Shown piece after piece: positions 4,340-5,340 of a stretch of DNA of 5,340 nt. How positions within the stretch are numbered: position 1 is the first letter of the stretch; the number at the start of each line of letters is the position of its first letter. Source of the DNA: JAAZMI01 sp964603615 (GTDB lineage Bacteria; Bacillota; Dethiobacteria; DTU022; UBA8154); contig CAZRVU010000077.1 of assembly GCA_964603615.1 (NCBI GenBank), forward strand, positions 1 through 5,340, written 5' to 3'. A program made the position numbers and the translations under genes. The notes below the pieces were generated by a model that was not told where the DNA came from, searched no databases, and saw only the letters and a list, made by a program, of their open reading frames with translations.

Positions 4340-5340
4340 GTGATTAAAAGGAAGAAAATTGTCAGTATTTTTATAACGGCCGCTTTTCTACTTAGTATGC
4401 TTTTAGGTTCAGTTCCAGCATCCTCTGCAGGTGCTGTTTTGTCGGATGTGGAAGGACACTGGGCCCAGGACACAATTCAAAATATGGTAAGTGAAGGTAT
4501 TATCGGTGGCTATCCTGACGGCAGCTTCAAGCCAAACAACAACATTACCAGGGCCGAATTTGCCACATTGCTGGTTAAAGCCTTTGACCTGGCCCCCGGC
4601 TCCGGAAAGGTGTTCGGCGACACGGCCGATCACTGGGCCAAAGACGCTATAAGCACAGCAAATTATCACGGGCTGGTCAGCGGCTACAGCGATACGGCCT
4701 TCGGGCCCGACGATCCGGTTACCCGCGAACAGATCGCGGCCATGATCGTCGGCGCTACAAAGGTGGAGCTGACCGGCGGCAAATCATTTGCCGACAGCAG
4801 CCAGATCTCGGCCTGGGCCAGGCAATCGGTTGACAAGGCCGCGGCAGCCGGGCTGATTGCCGGGTATGCGGACGGCACCTTCAAACCCAAAGCCAACGCC
4901 ACCCGGGCGGAAGCGTCCGTGATATTGGACAGGGGCAGAAAGCTTCCCGTCGCGGAAATAACAACTTATGACGCCGCGGGCACTTACGGCCCGGCAGCCG
5001 GGAAACAGGAAATCGACAGCAGCGTTACAATCAGTGCCGACGGGGTGATCCTGCAGAACATTGTTATTTCCGGAAACCTCGTAATTGCCAAAGCGGTTGG
5101 CAACGGGGATGTAACCCTGAAAAATGTAACGGTTAAAGGAACAACATTTATCCGCGGGGGCGGGAAAGACAGCATTTATTTTAATGGTGGAAAATATGCT
5201 GAAGTAATCGTCGAAGGAACCCCCGGCAAAAGCGTTCGCCTGGTAGCTGCAAATAATGCCGAGGGAATACAGGTAATCATCTCTGAAAAGGCAACCGGCG
5301 AAGAAGTCATTTTGGAAGGTTCCTTTGAGGGCGTTACCGT
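4340..5340 (+). CDS. Secreted S-layer-homology (SLH) protein with beta-repeat region (partial, 3' end outside window)
   Basis: 333 codons are present and the frame is open at the window end. The start is a GTG at 4340-4342, preceded by AGGGAGGAGG at 4321-4330 (9 nt). Residues 1-32 form a signal peptide: a basic start (IKRKK), a hydrophobic core, and likely cleavage after SSA (30) or AGA (32). Three SLH domains follow. The first (about 35-82) has GHWA and ends with TRAE at 70-73. The second (about 92-140) has DHWA and TREQ at 128-131. The third (about 150-198) has AWA and TRAE at 188-191. SLH triplets bind pyruvylated cell-wall polymer, so the protein is expected on the cell surface. From about residue 225 a Gly/Val/Thr-rich beta region begins (VTISADGVILQNIVISG, then DVTLKNVTVKG and a GGG turn at 273-275), as in SLH proteins with parallel beta-helix parts. 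Its own role is unknown. A structured leader precedes it. Confidence 0.95.
   Translation, partial: MIKRKKIVSIFITAAFLLSMLLGSVPASSAGAVLSDVEGHWAQDTIQNMVSEGIIGGYPDGSFKPNNNITRAEFATLLVKAFDLAPGSGKVFGDTADHWAKDAISTANYHGLVSGYSDTAFGPDDPVTREQIAAMIVGATKVELTGGKSFADSSQISAWARQSVDKAAAAGLIAGYADGTFKPKANATRAEASVILDRGRKLPVAEITTYDAAGTYGPAAGKQEIDSSVTISADGVILQNIVISGNLVIAKAVGNGDVTLKNVTVKGTTFIRGGGKDSIYFNGGKYAEVIVEGTPGKSVRLVAANNAEGIQVIISEKATGEEVILEGSFEGVT

Noticed and set aside
4409..5175. Minus-strand frames of 63-86 codons
   Set aside because: They are antisense to the SLH domains, whose TRAE/TREQ motifs and signal peptide fix the plus strand as coding.

Overview
The window looks like chromosomal DNA from a Gram-positive, clostridial-type anaerobe (Peptococcaceae / Desulfotomaculum-Pelotomaculum style). 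This rests on strong AGGAGG-type ribosome binding sites, two GTG starts, a cell-wall S-layer-homology (SLH) protein, a protein that resembles the Firmicutes competence regulator ComK, and a REP-like GTGTCA...TGACAC element of a kind I associate with such genomes. The species assignment is an inference from style and gene families, not from a marker gene.

Layout. Positions 1-47 probably hold the first 15 codons of a leftward gene. Positions 48-386 are a divergent intergenic region with a 17-bp-stem hairpin (263-300). Positions 387-2262 are a two-gene operon for the membrane part of a TRAP transporter: the small permease DctQ (387-905) and the large permease DctM (952-2262). No substrate-binding protein gene (dctP) is visible. 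Positions 2263-2828 are non-coding: a palindrome, a terminator-like hairpin (2423-2467), three similar sites spaced exactly 40 bp apart, and a promoter (2669-2697). They precede a ComK-like gene (2829-3461).

Positions 3462-4339 contain a leftward gene remnant or small ORF (3476-3652), a REP-like inverted repeat (3689-3719), a good sigma-A promoter (3846-3874) and an approximately 460-nt leader. The leader has two strong stem-loops, a perfect 23-bp tandem duplication and a pair of near-identical 22-bp sites. It leads to a secreted SLH protein (4340 to beyond the window end), of which the signal peptide, three SLH domains and the start of a beta-repeat region are present.

Functionally there are three unrelated modules: uptake of an unknown small organic acid by a secondary transporter, a possible regulator, and a cell-surface protein anchored to the wall polymer. 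The dctQM genes look more AT-rich than the ComK-like and SLH genes, which hints at a different history. The unexplained signals are concentrated in the two long non-coding stretches before the ComK-like gene and before the SLH gene. I did not find a CRISPR array, a tRNA or rRNA, an intact transposase, or a defence system.
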